Source: an uncultured Acetobacteraceae bacterium (GTDB lineage Bacteria; Pseudomonadota; Alphaproteobacteria; Acetobacterales; Acetobacteraceae). Taken from it: DNA of 64,000 bases. The stretch spans positions 91,289 to 155,288 of the forward strand of contig CAIVPZ010000020.1 in the NCBI GenBank assembly GCA_903907955.1, in the 5' to 3' direction. The notes under the pieces were generated by a model. The model had not been told where the DNA came from and made no database searches. It saw only the letters and a list, made by a program, of their open reading frames with translations. The position numbers and the translations under genes are program-made. Of this stretch, positions 35,785 to 44,627 are shown in pieces (position 1 is the stretch's first letter; every line of letters starts with the position of its first letter).

Positions 35785-36806
35785 GCTTGCTGATTCACAG
35801 ATATACATACTGGCGTGGGCTGTGCCAACTCGAAGGTAGTCGCCCTCCGGTATTCAGGGGGATCCAGGCCGCGCAAATGCCAGCGGCAATGCAGCGTTGC
35901 CTCCCTATGTATCCAAGCCTCCGGGGACAATTCGTAGTCCGGCCAAGGAGCGTCCTCGGGAGGCATCAAGATGTTCCGTATCTTTACCGCCAGCCGCGCC
36001 AAAGCGCCTCTCGCAGCCAAACGCTCTCCGTTCAGGGTTGCGCTTTCGAAAAGCCTCACGAGGGGGACAGAACGACGAAGCGTATCCATCACGGCACGGT
36101 GATCGGACCATTTCTCCTCAGCCCAGACCGCTTGACGATTCCCTAACGGGCGCCAAACAAAGTTCTTCACGTCCCACACATTCAACATTGCCGTATCGTC
36201 AACGGCGAAGGTATAGCCATGAAACTTTCTTACGAGAAATCGCCCACTGAAGTAGTCCCAGGGTCTTTCTCCGTCGGAGGTATGCAAGTGTCGAAGAGTG
36301 AGGCCAACATGCTCGCGTGCGTAGTCAACCTCCAACACCTTTGCCTCAACCTCTTGGCCCTTGTGAAATCCCTCGATGGATAACACGGAGGGTGGCTCAC
36401 CTGCCATGTCTGTATAGTGGACCATGCCATCCAAACCGAAGGGAAGCCGGACAAAAATCCCGAATTCCACGATGTTGACCACCGGCCCATGGACGATGCG
36501 GCCAACCGGAAAGGCTGCCTGGAACCGATCAAAATTCGGGTTCAGGGTGGCGCTACGATTGCTCAGAAGTAGAAAGTTGTCATGCTCCTCGTCGGTGACG
36601 ACTGTGTCGATTACATCATCCTTCGCAACGACATCCCGCGCATCACTCGGTGGCTCCCATCCGAGAAGCCTTATTGGTACAAATCCCCCCACACTGGGTT
36701 CGACATCCACGAGCACACCATTGTCAACTACAAATCGCACGCGGGAGCGGATTCTCGTGCCAGGGGGATATTTCTTGCGTACCCATGAAGGAAGGAGTTC
36801 CTTCAC
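35781..36806 (-). CDS. Tandem S1-domain RNA-binding protein
   Basis: A 341-residue protein with two S1 (OB-fold) domains: PPGTRIRSRVRFVVDNGVL with VGGFVPIRLLG (about 14-60), and FPVGRIVHGPVVNIVEFGIF with LDGMVHYTDM (about 98-170). The C-terminal 170 residues are not recognised. The start is GTG at 36806 with GGAGACGGAG upstream. It follows the M41-like gene by 39 bp in the same frame. GC content is clearly lower than around it, and the stop codon lies in a REP-like arm. It probably came with the neighbouring gene as a transferred unit. Confidence 0.75.
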   Translation of the reverse strand: MKELLPSWVRKKYPPGTRIRSRVRFVVDNGVLVDVEPSVGGFVPIRLLGWEPPSDARDVVAKDDVIDTVVTDEEHDNFLLLSNRSATLNPNFDRFQAAFPVGRIVHGPVVNIVEFGIFVRLPFGLDGMVHYTDMAGEPPSVLSIEGFHKGQEVEAKVLEVDYAREHVGLTLRHLHTSDGERPWDYFSGRFLVRKFHGYTFAVDDTAMLNVWDVKNFVWRPLGNRQAVWAEEKWSDHRAVMDTLRRSVPLVRLFESATLNGERLAARGALARLAVKIRNILMPPEDAPWPDYELSPEAWIHREATLHCRWHLRGLDPPEYRRATTFELAQPTPVCISVNQQA

Positions 36807-36845
36807 GCACTCCGTCTCCAGATAGCGGGCGATGCGAGGCCCAGG

Positions 36846-37376
36846 TCAGAGCGCATAGCGTTCGTTGCAAAAGGTTCCTCTCAGGTGGCGATCGATCAAA
36901 CCCTCGGCCTGCGGCCCATCGATCTCACTTGTGCGAGTCAAGATTTCGGCTAGATCCCTTGCTGCGGCGTGGAAATTTGGTTGCTCGAACAACCTCGCGA
37001 CCTCGCAATGTAACTTGGCATCGTAATCATCCCTAGCCTGTCCATCCTCATCATCGGGAAACATCTCATGTAAAATCGTGAGAATTTGCGCTTCGTCTCT
37101 AAAACCCCCTTCGTCATGACACGTGTCGATCCCAAAGGATTCCAGGCAAGTCCTCGCGGCAGCGAGGATTTTCAAATCCATTTTTCGCCGATCGCCTGCC
37201 TCCGTATCGGGCCAGAGCACACATGTCCTTCCCGACACTTCGAATTGGTATATCCGAACCATCTTCAAACCCAGGCCCAACCACCTCGCCATCACGGCAT
37301 GGCCAGCTTCATGAATGGCTTCCCTAGCCAGCACTGACACCTCCGCGTTTCGGTTGCAAAGGTTCATGGACGCCAT
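36846..37376 (-). CDS. M41 (FtsH-protease-domain)-like zinc peptidase
   Basis: A 176-residue protein with REAIHEAGHAVMARWLG near residues 19-35, the zinc-binding HEAGH of FtsH-type M41 peptidases, followed by helical segments (LDLKILAAARTCLESFG-like KILAAARTCLESFG). No AAA or transmembrane part is present. The start may be 37376, 37367, or a TTG at 37397. It is co-oriented with the S1-domain gene, and both are AT-richer than average. Stand-alone M41-like domains occur in mobile regions; the role is unknown. Confidence 0.65.
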   Translation of the reverse strand: MASMNLCNRNAEVSVLAREAIHEAGHAVMARWLGLGLKMVRIYQFEVSGRTCVLWPDTEAGDRRKMDLKILAAARTCLESFGIDTCHDEGGFRDEAQILTILHEMFPDDEDGQARDDYDAKLHCEVARLFEQPNFHAAARDLAEILTRTSEIDGPQAEGLIDRHLRGTFCNERYAL

Positions 37377-37928
37377 TTTCGAGATTGTGTCTGGCAAATC
37401 ATTACATTCATTCCGAATGTCGAAAATGTTAGCTGGGTGCGAAGGTGAGGTTTGGGCATTGGCCAGCAGCCATGCTGCGTCTGACGAGGACGGATTCGGA
37501 AGAAAAATAATGGTTGCTACCTCGCTGGTCTACAGCCGCAACGGGTCGGCATCTGCCGAAGCCCTTGCCCTATGCCAACGTCTGCTTCGCCACGTGGAGA
37601 TTCCGACAGCCGCCCTTCCGCTATCGGCCAAAGCCAGCCGGAGGCTCCCGCTTGGTGCCATGCCACCGAAAGTCCGCTTCGGCAGACAGAAGCGGACGAT
37701 CCCGGCAGCGAACTGAACCGCCGCTCCCCGCCCTTTGCGGGCAAAGCAACCCCAACACCACCGGGAAGCCCATAGGCTCTGCGCCCAGGATATCCTGAAT
37801 GAACGGGTTCCAAGGGGCCACTGCCCCTTGGCGGGTCCAGCGGCGCCCTGGCCTTGCCTTCGCGCCACGTTGATCATTCCGCCCCCCGCCGCCATAGTGA
37901 AGCCGCCGTTGCCCGAGGTTCCAGCCGC
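37377..37928. other. Gap with a hairpin and a dispersed repeat
   Basis: No supported gene. A 9-bp perfect hairpin (GTCCGCTTC / GAAGCGGAC, 37672-37697, 8-base loop) and a dispersed repeat copy (37799-37860) lie here. The segment next to the M41-like gene is AT-rich and probably contains its promoter. Confidence 0.5.
37799..37860 (-). repeat. Dispersed two-palindrome repeat, copy 7 (minus)
   Basis: Both blocks are present (AAGGGGCCACTGCCCCTTGG and a slightly decayed GGTCCAGCGGCGCCCTGG). This copy sits between divergent genes, about 70 bp upstream of the mbfA start, unlike most others. Confidence 0.82.
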
Positions 37929-38885
37929 ATGCGCAATTTCGACGAACTCAGCGAGCGCGATATCCTGGCGCTGGCCATCACCGCCGAGGAGGAGGATGGC
38001 CGCATCTACCTCGACTTCGCCGAGGGGCTGCGCGCCGACTATCCCGCTTCCGCCCGCGTGTTCACCGATATGGCGGCGGAGGAGGACACCCACCGGCGCT
38101 GGCTGATCGACCTCTACCGGCAGAAATTCGGCGAACACATCCCGCTGATCAAGCGCGAGCACGTGCGCGGCTTCTACCAGCGCAAGCCGATCTGGCAGTT
38201 GCAGCCGCTGAACCTCGCCGCGGTGCGCCGCCAGGCCGAGGAGATGGAATTCGACTCCGCCCAGTTCTACCGGCGCGCGGCTGCCCGCTCGACCGACGCC
38301 TCGATCCGCAAGCTGCTCGGCGACCTGGTTGCCGCCGAGGTCAAGCATGAGCACGCCGCCGAACGGCTGATGAAGGAGAATCTCACCGACAACGCGCTGG
38401 CCGAGGAGGCGGAGTCGGCGCGGCGCATGCTGCTGCTGCGGTTCATCCAGCCGGGGCTGGCCGGGCTGATGGACGGGTCGGTCTCCACCCTGGCGCCGGT
38501 GTTCGCCGCCGCGCTGGCCACCGCCAGTTCATGGGATGCCTTCCTGGTGGGCATGGCGGCGTCGCTCGGCGCCGGCATTTCCATGGGGTTTGCCGAGGCG
38601 CTGTCGGATAACGGCAGCCTGACCGGGCGCGGCGCGCCGCTGCTGCGCGGCGTTATCTGCGGGGTGATGACCACGCTGGGCGGCATCGGCCACACGCTGC
38701 CCTTCCTGATCCCCGATTTCCGTGTCGCCCTGGTGCTGGCGGTGCTGGTGGTGGTTGCCGAACTGGCGGCGATCTCCTGGATTCGCTGGAAATACATGGA
38801 TACGCCGCCGTTCTCGGCCGCCCTTCAGGTGGGCTTCGGCGGCGCGCTGGTGTTTGCCACCGGCATCCTGATCGGCAGCAGTTGA
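37929..38885 (+). CDS. mbfA: Erythrin-VIT1 fusion, membrane-bound ferritin/iron exporter
   Basis: A 318-residue protein joining an N-terminal ferritin-like diiron domain with a C-terminal VIT1 membrane domain. Diiron ligands are visible in [47 protein letters not shown] and [13 protein letters not shown]. The VIT part starts at [19 protein letters not shown], with about five helices. MbfA of Alphaproteobacteria exports iron and protects against peroxide stress and iron overload. I saw no clear Irr box upstream; a dispersed repeat occupies part of the promoter region. Confidence 0.93.
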   Translation: MRNFDELSERDILALAITAEEEDGRIYLDFAEGLRADYPASARVFTDMAAEEDTHRRWLIDLYRQKFGEHIPLIKREHVRGFYQRKPIWQLQPLNLAAVRRQAEEMEFDSAQFYRRAAARSTDASIRKLLGDLVAAEVKHEHAAERLMKENLTDNALAEEAESARRMLLLRFIQPGLAGLMDGSVSTLAPVFAAALATASSWDAFLVGMAASLGAGISMGFAEALSDNGSLTGRGAPLLRGVICGVMTTLGGIGHTLPFLIPDFRVALVLAVLVVVAELAAISWIRWKYMDTPPFSAALQVGFGGALVFATGILIGSS

Positions 38886-38976
38886 CCGCCGTTCAGCATC
38901 GGGGGAAGAAAACGCAATAAGAAAGCCGCCTGGGAACAGCATCCGCTGTCTCCTGTCCTGTAACTCTGGAGCTGCC

Positions 38977-39525
38977 ATGAGTGCCACCGTGACCTCTCCC
39001 GCCGATAGTTTTCGTTATGACAGGATCACGATCCTGTTGCATTGGCTCACCGCCATCGTGGTGGCGGCGCAGTGGAGCATCGGGCAGGCGGTTGGGTTGT
39101 TCCCGCACGGCCCGGAGCAGGACGCGGTGCGCTCGGTGCATATCGTGCTCGGCCTGGGGCTGCTGGTGCTGCTGGTGGTGCGGCTGTTCTGGAGCAAGCT
39201 GCCCTGGGTTCGCCAACCGGTGCGCCGCGGCCTGGGCGATTTCGTCGCGCACGGCCTGCAGGTGCTGCTGGTGGTGTTGCTGGTGGCCACGATCCTGCTG
39301 GGCCTGCTGAAGGCCGCGGTGGACGGCGGGTCGGTGTTCGACTGGATCAGCCTGCCGCCGCTGGGGGGCGGATCGAAGGATCTGCGCCACTTCGTCGGCG
39401 AGTTGCACGAATGGGGCGCCAACCTGATCCTGGCGGTGGTCGGCGTGCACGCGGCGGCGGCGCTGGCGCATCATTATGTGCTGCGCGACGGTATCCTGCG
39501 CCGGATGCTGCCGGGCCGCCGTTGA
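38977..39525 (+). CDS. Cytochrome b561 family protein
   Basis: A 182-residue four-helix di-haem b membrane protein. Helix 1 starts RYDRITILLHWLTAIVV with a haem His; other His ligands are in VHIVLGLGLLVLLVV, VGELHEWGANLIL and VGVHAAAALAHHYVL. It carries electrons within the inner membrane, often from ubiquinol, like YodB/CybB proteins. Its stop lies in a sequence duplicated ahead of ampG at 40854. Confidence 0.9.
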   Translation: MSATVTSPADSFRYDRITILLHWLTAIVVAAQWSIGQAVGLFPHGPEQDAVRSVHIVLGLGLLVLLVVRLFWSKLPWVRQPVRRGLGDFVAHGLQVLLVVLLVATILLGLLKAAVDGGSVFDWISLPPLGGGSKDLRHFVGELHEWGANLILAVVGVHAAAALAHHYVLRDGILRRMLPGRR

Positions 39526-39596
39526 CGCAACGCGGCGGCGGGCCGCAGGCGGCCTTCTCCATGCCGGGCGAAGGCGCCATGGCGGCTGCCGCCGCT
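39521..39596. repeat. Duplicated cybB-ampG junction, left copy
   Basis: Seventy-six bases starting GTTGACGC, aligned without gaps to 40854-40929 at about 82 % identity. It contains the cytochrome b561 stop codon, a GC-rich run, GAAGGCGCCATG and the first codons of an ampG-like start. It flanks the glycosyltransferase-like gene. Confidence 0.7.
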
Positions 39597-39799
39597 GGCT
39601 GCCGGTCGTCCGGTCGGCACTCGTACTGCCGTGGCCAGGGCATGCGCCGGTGACGTCCGCGAATCATGCGTTGCCGGGAAACGAGCGGTTTCATACGGTG
39701 CTGATCCCCAGGCCCTGGAGTACTGGCCCCATGAACCTGACCGGCCTCGCCAGGCAGACCATCAAGGGTGATCCAGCATCACTTAGCAAAGATGCCTGA

Positions 39800-40699
39800 A
39801 TGAACCTCGTTCTTGGTACATGCGCCGGGTATTCGCCCGGAAAGATCCGCCATTTTGTGGAAAGTTTGCGCTGCTGGTTCAACGGAAAGGCCGTATTGGT
39901 CACGGCGAATCTGCCGCCGGAAACCAAAGGGATTTTGAAAAAATACGACATACAGGAACATGAAATTCATGTTGAACCACCATTGTTCAATATCCAGGTT
40001 TCACGGTATCGGGCCTACCGGGACGTTCTAAAAAGTTTGAAAAATATAGAACGTGCATTTTTGGTTGATGTGAGGGATGTGTTTTTTCAGGCAGATCCTT
40101 TTCTGATGCTGCCCGAGGCACCGCTGGTGGCGTACCTCGAAGAGCAGACAATCGGTAACTGCAAAATTAACAGCGCATGGATTACGCATTTGTATGGCGC
40201 GCGGCGACTGGCTGATCTTGGCGCGCGCAGCATCAGCTGCTCGGGAACGACGGCGGGAACGCGGGCCGGGTTGCTGCGTTACCTCGACCTGATGTGCCGT
40301 GAGATAGACGCTGCCAGATCAAGCCCGATACGTTTGGCTGGTCTCGGCGCCCGCGCTATCAGTCTGGCGGGCGCGACGGGGGGAAAGTGGCCGGGGCTGC
40401 CACGCTATATCAACCTGATGGGCCGTGAGATATACCCCAGGATATCGGGTCGGCTTCCACTGGGAGCCGACCAGGGGATACATAACCATCTGGTCCATGG
40501 CGAACTATCCGAGACGATTCTTATTCCGAACCGGATTGGTGCAGTACAGACCATGCATTACCAAAAAACATTTCTCTTCGACCGGCTCGGCCGCCTCCTG
40601 AATGACGACGGGTCCGTTTGTCCGATCCTTCATCAGATCGACCGGCATCCGCAGTTCTTCAGCCTATGGGGCATCAGGCAGGGGATGTTCAACAGCTGA
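39800..40699 (+). CDS. Glycosyltransferase-like protein with an internal tandem duplication
   Basis: A 299-residue protein resembling nucleotide-sugar transferases with a DxD-like site: FLVDVRDVFFQADPF near residues 88-101, and LPLGADQGIHNHLVHG near 219-233. Acceptor and donor are unknown. Residues 137-170 (LADLGARSISCSGTTAG..., LMCREID) are repeated at 179-212 (LAGLGARAISLAGATGG..., LMGREIY), an offset of 42 codons; relatives would be expected to carry this block once. GC content and codon use are lower than in the neighbours, and the gene lies between two copies of a 76-bp junction, so it was probably inserted. Confidence 0.7.
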   Translation: MNLVLGTCAGYSPGKIRHFVESLRCWFNGKAVLVTANLPPETKGILKKYDIQEHEIHVEPPLFNIQVSRYRAYRDVLKSLKNIERAFLVDVRDVFFQADPFLMLPEAPLVAYLEEQTIGNCKINSAWITHLYGARRLADLGARSISCSGTTAGTRAGLLRYLDLMCREIDAARSSPIRLAGLGARAISLAGATGGKWPGLPRYINLMGREIYPRISGRLPLGADQGIHNHLVHGELSETILIPNRIGAVQTMHYQKTFLFDRLGRLLNDDGSVCPILHQIDRHPQFFSLWGIRQGMFNS

Positions 40700-40853
40700 T
40701 ATGCAATGCCAGGCGGCCAGCCGGGAAACCGTTCTTTCGCGGCGCTCCGTTCCGCGCCACGGCCGCGTTTCGCCCCTGGACCCCTTCCCGAACCGGCTCG
40801 GGGTGGCCACTGTCCCCTTTGGCGTCCGGTGGTGGAACTTCCCGCTTTCCCTG

Positions 40854-40929
40854 GTTGACGCGGCGCGGCGGCGGGCCGCAGGAGGTTTGTTCCATTCCCG
40901 GAGAAGGCGCCATGTCGCCCGCCGCCGCC
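40854..40929. repeat. Duplicated cybB-ampG junction, right copy
   Basis: The direct counterpart of 39521-39596, ending in the first codons of ampG. It includes the ampG ribosome binding site GGAGAAGG. Confidence 0.7.
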
Positions 40930-42189
40930 GCCCCCTCCAACGCCTGGCACGTGATCCTGGCTGACCGCCGGCTGTGGCTGATGGTCGGCTTCGGCTTCGC
41001 GGCCGGCCTGCCGCTGGCGTTGTCCGGGTTCACGCTGCGGCAGTGGCTGGCCGAGCGGCAGATCTCGCTGGCCGCCATCGGGCTGACTGCCAATATCGGC
41101 CTGGCCTATACGCTGAAATTCCTGTGGGCGCCGCTGCTGGACCAGATGCCGCCACCGTTCGGCCTGGCCAGATTCGGCCGGCGGCGGGGCTGGCTGCTGG
41201 CCATCCAGCCGGCGCTGGTGGGTATGCTGGCGGTGCTGGCGTTCTCCGGCGGCGGGCCGCTCTGGGGCACCGTTGCCGCCGCGGCGCTGGTGGCGTTCCT
41301 GTCGGCCACCCAGGACATCGCCATCGACGCCTGGCGCATCGAGACGTTTCCCCAGCGGCTGCAGGGCGCGGCCATGGCCGGCTATGTATGGGGCTATCGG
41401 GTGGCCATGCTGGCCTCCGGGGCCGGCGCCATCGCGGCGGCGGGCTGGCTGGGCTGGCGCGGATCGTTTCTCGCCGTGGCCGCGCTGCTGGCGCTCGGCA
41501 TCCTGGTGACGCTGGCCGCCGCCGAGCCGGTCGCGGCACCGCGCCCGCCAATCGCGGCGGGGCTGGCGGCACGGGCGCGGGCGGCGGTGCTGGACCCGCT
41601 GCGCGAGTTCCTCGCGCGCGCGGGCGCCGGCGCGATCCTGGCCTATGTGGCGCTGTTCAACCTTGGCGAGGCGATGGCCGGGGTGATGCTGGCGCCGTTC
41701 TACCGCTCGCTGGGCTTCGACCGCGCCGCGGTGGCGGCGGCGACCGGCGTGCCGGCATTGGTCTGCACCATGGCGGGCATTGCCGCCGGCGGGTGGCTGG
41801 TGGCGCGGATCGGGCTGGCGCGGGCGCTGATCTCGACCGGGCTGACCCAGATGGGTGCCATGGCCATGTATGTCTGGCTGGCCCACTCGCACGGCGACCA
41901 CACGGTGCTGTTCGCCACGGTGATGACCGAGGCCTTTGTCCAGGCGCTGGCGACGGCTTCATTCGTCACCTACCTGTCAGGGCTGTGCTCGACCGCGTTC
42001 ACGGCGACGCAGTATGCGCTGCTGACCTCGCTGGCGGCGTTGGCCACGCACACGATCGGCGGGTTTTCCGGGTTCCTGGCCGATGCGGTGGGCTGGCCGG
42101 CGTTCTACCTGCTGGCGATGGGCTGCGCGGTGCCGGGGATGCTGGTGATGGTGTTCATCCTGCGACGGTTCCCGCCGTCCGACGGGTGA
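40912..42189 (+). CDS. ampG: MFS transporter, AmpG family (muropeptide permease)
   Basis: A 425-residue, 12-helix major facilitator of the AmpG family, which imports anhydro-muropeptides for peptidoglycan recycling. Family segments include LWLMVGFGFAAGLPLALSG, LKFLWAPLLDQMP, FLSATQDIAIDAWRIE and the C-terminal CSTAFTATQYALLTSLAAL. The ATG at 40912 has GGAGAAGG. Some AmpG relatives carry other solutes, so the substrate is inferred. Confidence 0.88.
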   Translation: MSPAAAAPSNAWHVILADRRLWLMVGFGFAAGLPLALSGFTLRQWLAERQISLAAIGLTANIGLAYTLKFLWAPLLDQMPPPFGLARFGRRRGWLLAIQPALVGMLAVLAFSGGGPLWGTVAAAALVAFLSATQDIAIDAWRIETFPQRLQGAAMAGYVWGYRVAMLASGAGAIAAAGWLGWRGSFLAVAALLALGILVTLAAAEPVAAPRPPIAAGLAARARAAVLDPLREFLARAGAGAILAYVALFNLGEAMAGVMLAPFYRSLGFDRAAVAAATGVPALVCTMAGIAAGGWLVARIGLARALISTGLTQMGAMAMYVWLAHSHGDHTVLFATVMTEAFVQALATASFVTYLSGLCSTAFTATQYALLTSLAALATHTIGGFSGFLADAVGWPAFYLLAMGCAVPGMLVMVFILRRFPPSDG

Positions 42190-42307
42190 GCCGGCCGGGG
42201 TACACGCCTTTGCGTCGCGTCTGCTGCCGGCGCGTCCCCATATGAGGCTGCATGAAAGCGCCCCATTCGCGGCGCCCCATGCCATCCCGAATTGCAGGAG
42301 GAAGCCC

Positions 42308-42553
42308 ATGGCCGCCTTGCGCGCGTCCCGATCTTCGTTTGCCCGCGCGCTGCTGGTGCCGGTTGCGGCGCTGGCTGCGCTCGCGCTCGGCGGTTGCGTT
42401 GCCTATCCGGCGTATGGGCCTGGCTATGGCTATGCTCCGGGATATGTCTATCCCGCGCCGGTCGTTGTCGGCGGCGGTTATTACGGGGGCGGCGGCGGTT
42501 ATTACGGTGGTGGCGGCGGCTGGCACGGCGGCGGCTGGCACGGCGGCAGGTAG
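42308..42553 (+). CDS. Gly/Tyr-rich small lipoprotein (first of a tandem pair)
   Basis: An 81-residue lipoprotein: signal ALLVPVAALAALALGGC, then CVAYPAYGPGYGYAPGY and a glycine-rich tail with GGGYYGG and GGGWHGG units. The start has GCAGGAGGAAG upstream. It shares leader, start and lipobox with the gene at 42708, so the two arose by tandem duplication. Probably a surface or periplasmic low-complexity protein of unknown role. Confidence 0.75.
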   Translation: MAALRASRSSFARALLVPVAALAALALGGCVAYPAYGPGYGYAPGYVYPAPVVVGGGYYGGGGGYYGGGGGWHGGGWHGGR

Positions 42554-42707
42554 CCGCGGCCGGCCGCAGCCCCGTAACAGGGGGCAGGGCGAACGCATTC
42601 GCCTCACGCCATTGCGTCGGCGCCGCGCCGGGATGCCCCCCATATCGCGTTCATGAAAGCGCCTGATTCGCGGCGCAGCATTCCATTCATGATCGCAGGA
42701 GGAAGCC

Positions 42708-43136
42708 ATGGCAGCCTTGTGCATGTCCCGCTCTCCAGCAGCCCGCCACATTCCGGCCCACCCGTTGATGATGCCGGTAGCGGCACTGGCTTTGCTTGTG
42801 CTCGGCGGCTGCGTTGCCTACCCCGGCTATGGCCCGGGGTATTACGGGGGATACGCAACCCCTGGCTATGACTACGCCGCCGGCACCTATCCGGGTTACG
42901 CCTATGCCTATGCTCCGCCGGTTGTTGCTGACGGCGTCATCGTTGGTGGCGGTGGCGGGTGGTACGGTGGCGGCGGTGGTTGGAACCATGGCGGCGGGTG
43001 GTACCACGGCGGCGGCGGTGGTGGTTGGAACCACGGCGGCGGCGGCTGGAACCACGCCAGCGGCGGTGGTGGATGGAACCATGGCGGCGGTGGTGGCGGA
43101 CGCGCCCACGGCGGCGGCAACCACTGGCACGGCTGA
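42708..43136 (+). CDS. Gly/Trp/His-rich lipoprotein (second of a tandem pair)
   Basis: A 142-residue paralogue of the preceding gene: lipobox LLVLGGC, then VAYPGYGPGYYGGYA, then a C-terminal run of GGGGWNHGG-type units rich in His. The His-Gly repeats could bind metal. The 5' leader (CATGAAAGCGCC... and GCAGGAGGAAGCC) is nearly the same as that of the first copy. The repeat units have expanded compared with its partner. Confidence 0.75.
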   Translation: MAALCMSRSPAARHIPAHPLMMPVAALALLVLGGCVAYPGYGPGYYGGYATPGYDYAAGTYPGYAYAYAPPVVADGVIVGGGGGWYGGGGGWNHGGGWYHGGGGGGWNHGGGGWNHASGGGGWNHGGGGGGRAHGGGNHWHG

Positions 43137-43160
43137 TAACCAGCGCCCTCGCCGGGCATG

Positions 43161-43190
43161 AAAAAACCCAGGGAGCGCTGCTCCCTGGGC
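43161..43190 (-). terminator. Intrinsic terminator of the pnt operon
   Basis: A perfect 10-bp stem, GCTCCCTGGG paired with CCCAGGGAGC around a 3-base loop, is followed on the minus strand by six T. It lies 24 bp after the pntB stop and faces the Gly-rich lipoprotein gene. Confidence 0.88.
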
Positions 43191-43213
43191 CCGTTCGTCA
43201 GTGATGCCGGACG

Positions 43214-44617
43214 TCAGTGGCCGAGCGACTTGACGATTTCCTCGGTCATCTTCTTGGCGTCGCCGAACAGCATCATGGTGTTGTCGCGGAAGAACAGTTC
43301 GTTCTCCACGCCCGCATAGCCCGAGGCCAGCGACCGCTTGATGAACAGCACCGTGCCGGCCTTCTCGACGTCGAGGATCGGCATGCCGTAGATCGCCGAG
43401 CTTTTGTCGGTCTTGGCGGCCGGGTTGGTGACGTCGTTGGCGCCGATCACATAGGCGACGTCGGCGGTGCTGAACTCGTTGTTGATGTCTTCGAGTTCGA
43501 ACACCTCGTCATACGGCACGTTGGCTTCCGCCAGCAGCACGTTCATGTGGCCCGGCATGCGGCCCGCCACCGGATGGATGGCGTATTTGACGTCCACGCC
43601 TTCCTTCTTGAGCAGGTCGGCCATTTCCCGCACGGCGTGCTGCGCCTGCGCCACCGCCATGCCGTAGCCGGGCACGATGATGACCTTGGAGGCGTTCTTC
43701 ATGATGAAGGCGGCATCGTCGGCCGCCCCCGCCTTGACGCTGCGCTGCTCCTTGCCGGCCACCGCCGCCACCCCGCCCTCGGAGCCGAACCCGCCCAGCA
43801 GCACGTTGATGATGCTGCGGTTCATGCCCTTGCACATGATGTAGGACAGGATCGCGCCGGATGCGCCGACCAGCGCCCCGGTGATGATCAGGGCAAGGTT
43901 CTGGATGGTGAAGCCGATGCCGCAGGCCGCCCAGCCGGAGTAGCTGTTCAGCATGGAAACGACCACCGGCATGTCGGCGCCGCCGATCGGGATGATCAGC
44001 AGGAAGCCGATGGCGATCGACAGGATGGCCAGCAACCAGAACACGATCTGGCTGCCGCCGGTGAGCACGAACAGCAGCACCAGGAAGGCGATGGCGCCGG
44101 CGATGTAGGCGTTGATGCGGTGCTGGTTGGGGAAGGTGATCGGCGCGCCGCTCATCAATGCCTGCAGCTTGGCAAACGCGATCACCGAGCCGGAGAAGGT
44201 GATGGCGCCGATGGCCAGACCGAGCGACATCTCGACCAGGCTTTGCGCGTGGATATGGCCGGACGTGCCGATGCCGAACGATTCCGGCGCGTTCAGCGCC
44301 CCGGCGGCGACGAACACGGCGGCCAGACCGACCAGCGAGTGGAACGCCGCCACCAGCTGCGGCAGCGCCGTCATCTGGATGCGCGAGGCGATGAAGTAGC
44401 CGACGCCGCCGCCGATGGCGATGCCGAGCGGAATCAGCGCCGCGCTCGAGGAGAACATGCCGTGATGGGCGAAGGTGACCAGCACGGCCACCGCCATGCC
44501 GGTCACGCCGAACTGCAAGCCGCGCCGCGAGGTTTCCGGATGCGACAGGCCGCGCAGGGCGAGGATGAACAGAACGGCGGAGATCAGATAGAACAGGGAG
44601 GTGAGGGAAGCTGACAT
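43214..44617 (-). CDS. pntB: NAD(P) transhydrogenase subunit beta
   Basis: A 467-residue subunit of the proton-translocating transhydrogenase. About nine transmembrane helices (1-270) form part of the proton channel. The NADP(H)-binding domain III follows: KVIIVPGYGMAVAQAQHAV, HPVAGRMPGHMNVLLAEA, and VYGMPILDVEKA-like IYGMPILDVEKA. The enzyme makes NADPH from NADH using the proton gradient. It is the last gene of pntA1-pntA2-pntB. Confidence 0.96.
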   Translation of the reverse strand: MSASLTSLFYLISAVLFILALRGLSHPETSRRGLQFGVTGMAVAVLVTFAHHGMFSSSAALIPLGIAIGGGVGYFIASRIQMTALPQLVAAFHSLVGLAAVFVAAGALNAPESFGIGTSGHIHAQSLVEMSLGLAIGAITFSGSVIAFAKLQALMSGAPITFPNQHRINAYIAGAIAFLVLLFVLTGGSQIVFWLLAILSIAIGFLLIIPIGGADMPVVVSMLNSYSGWAACGIGFTIQNLALIITGALVGASGAILSYIMCKGMNRSIINVLLGGFGSEGGVAAVAGKEQRSVKAGAADDAAFIMKNASKVIIVPGYGMAVAQAQHAVREMADLLKKEGVDVKYAIHPVAGRMPGHMNVLLAEANVPYDEVFELEDINNEFSTADVAYVIGANDVTNPAAKTDKSSAIYGMPILDVEKAGTVLFIKRSLASGYAGVENELFFRDNTMMLFGDAKKMTEEIVKSLGH

Positions 44618-44627
44618 GGCTGGGCCC

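Noticed and set aside
42908..43159. A proline-rich minus-strand frame opposite the Gly/His-rich lipoprotein
   Set aside because: It is the mirror of the low-complexity GGN repeats; the plus-strand gene has signal peptide, lipobox and ribosome binding site.
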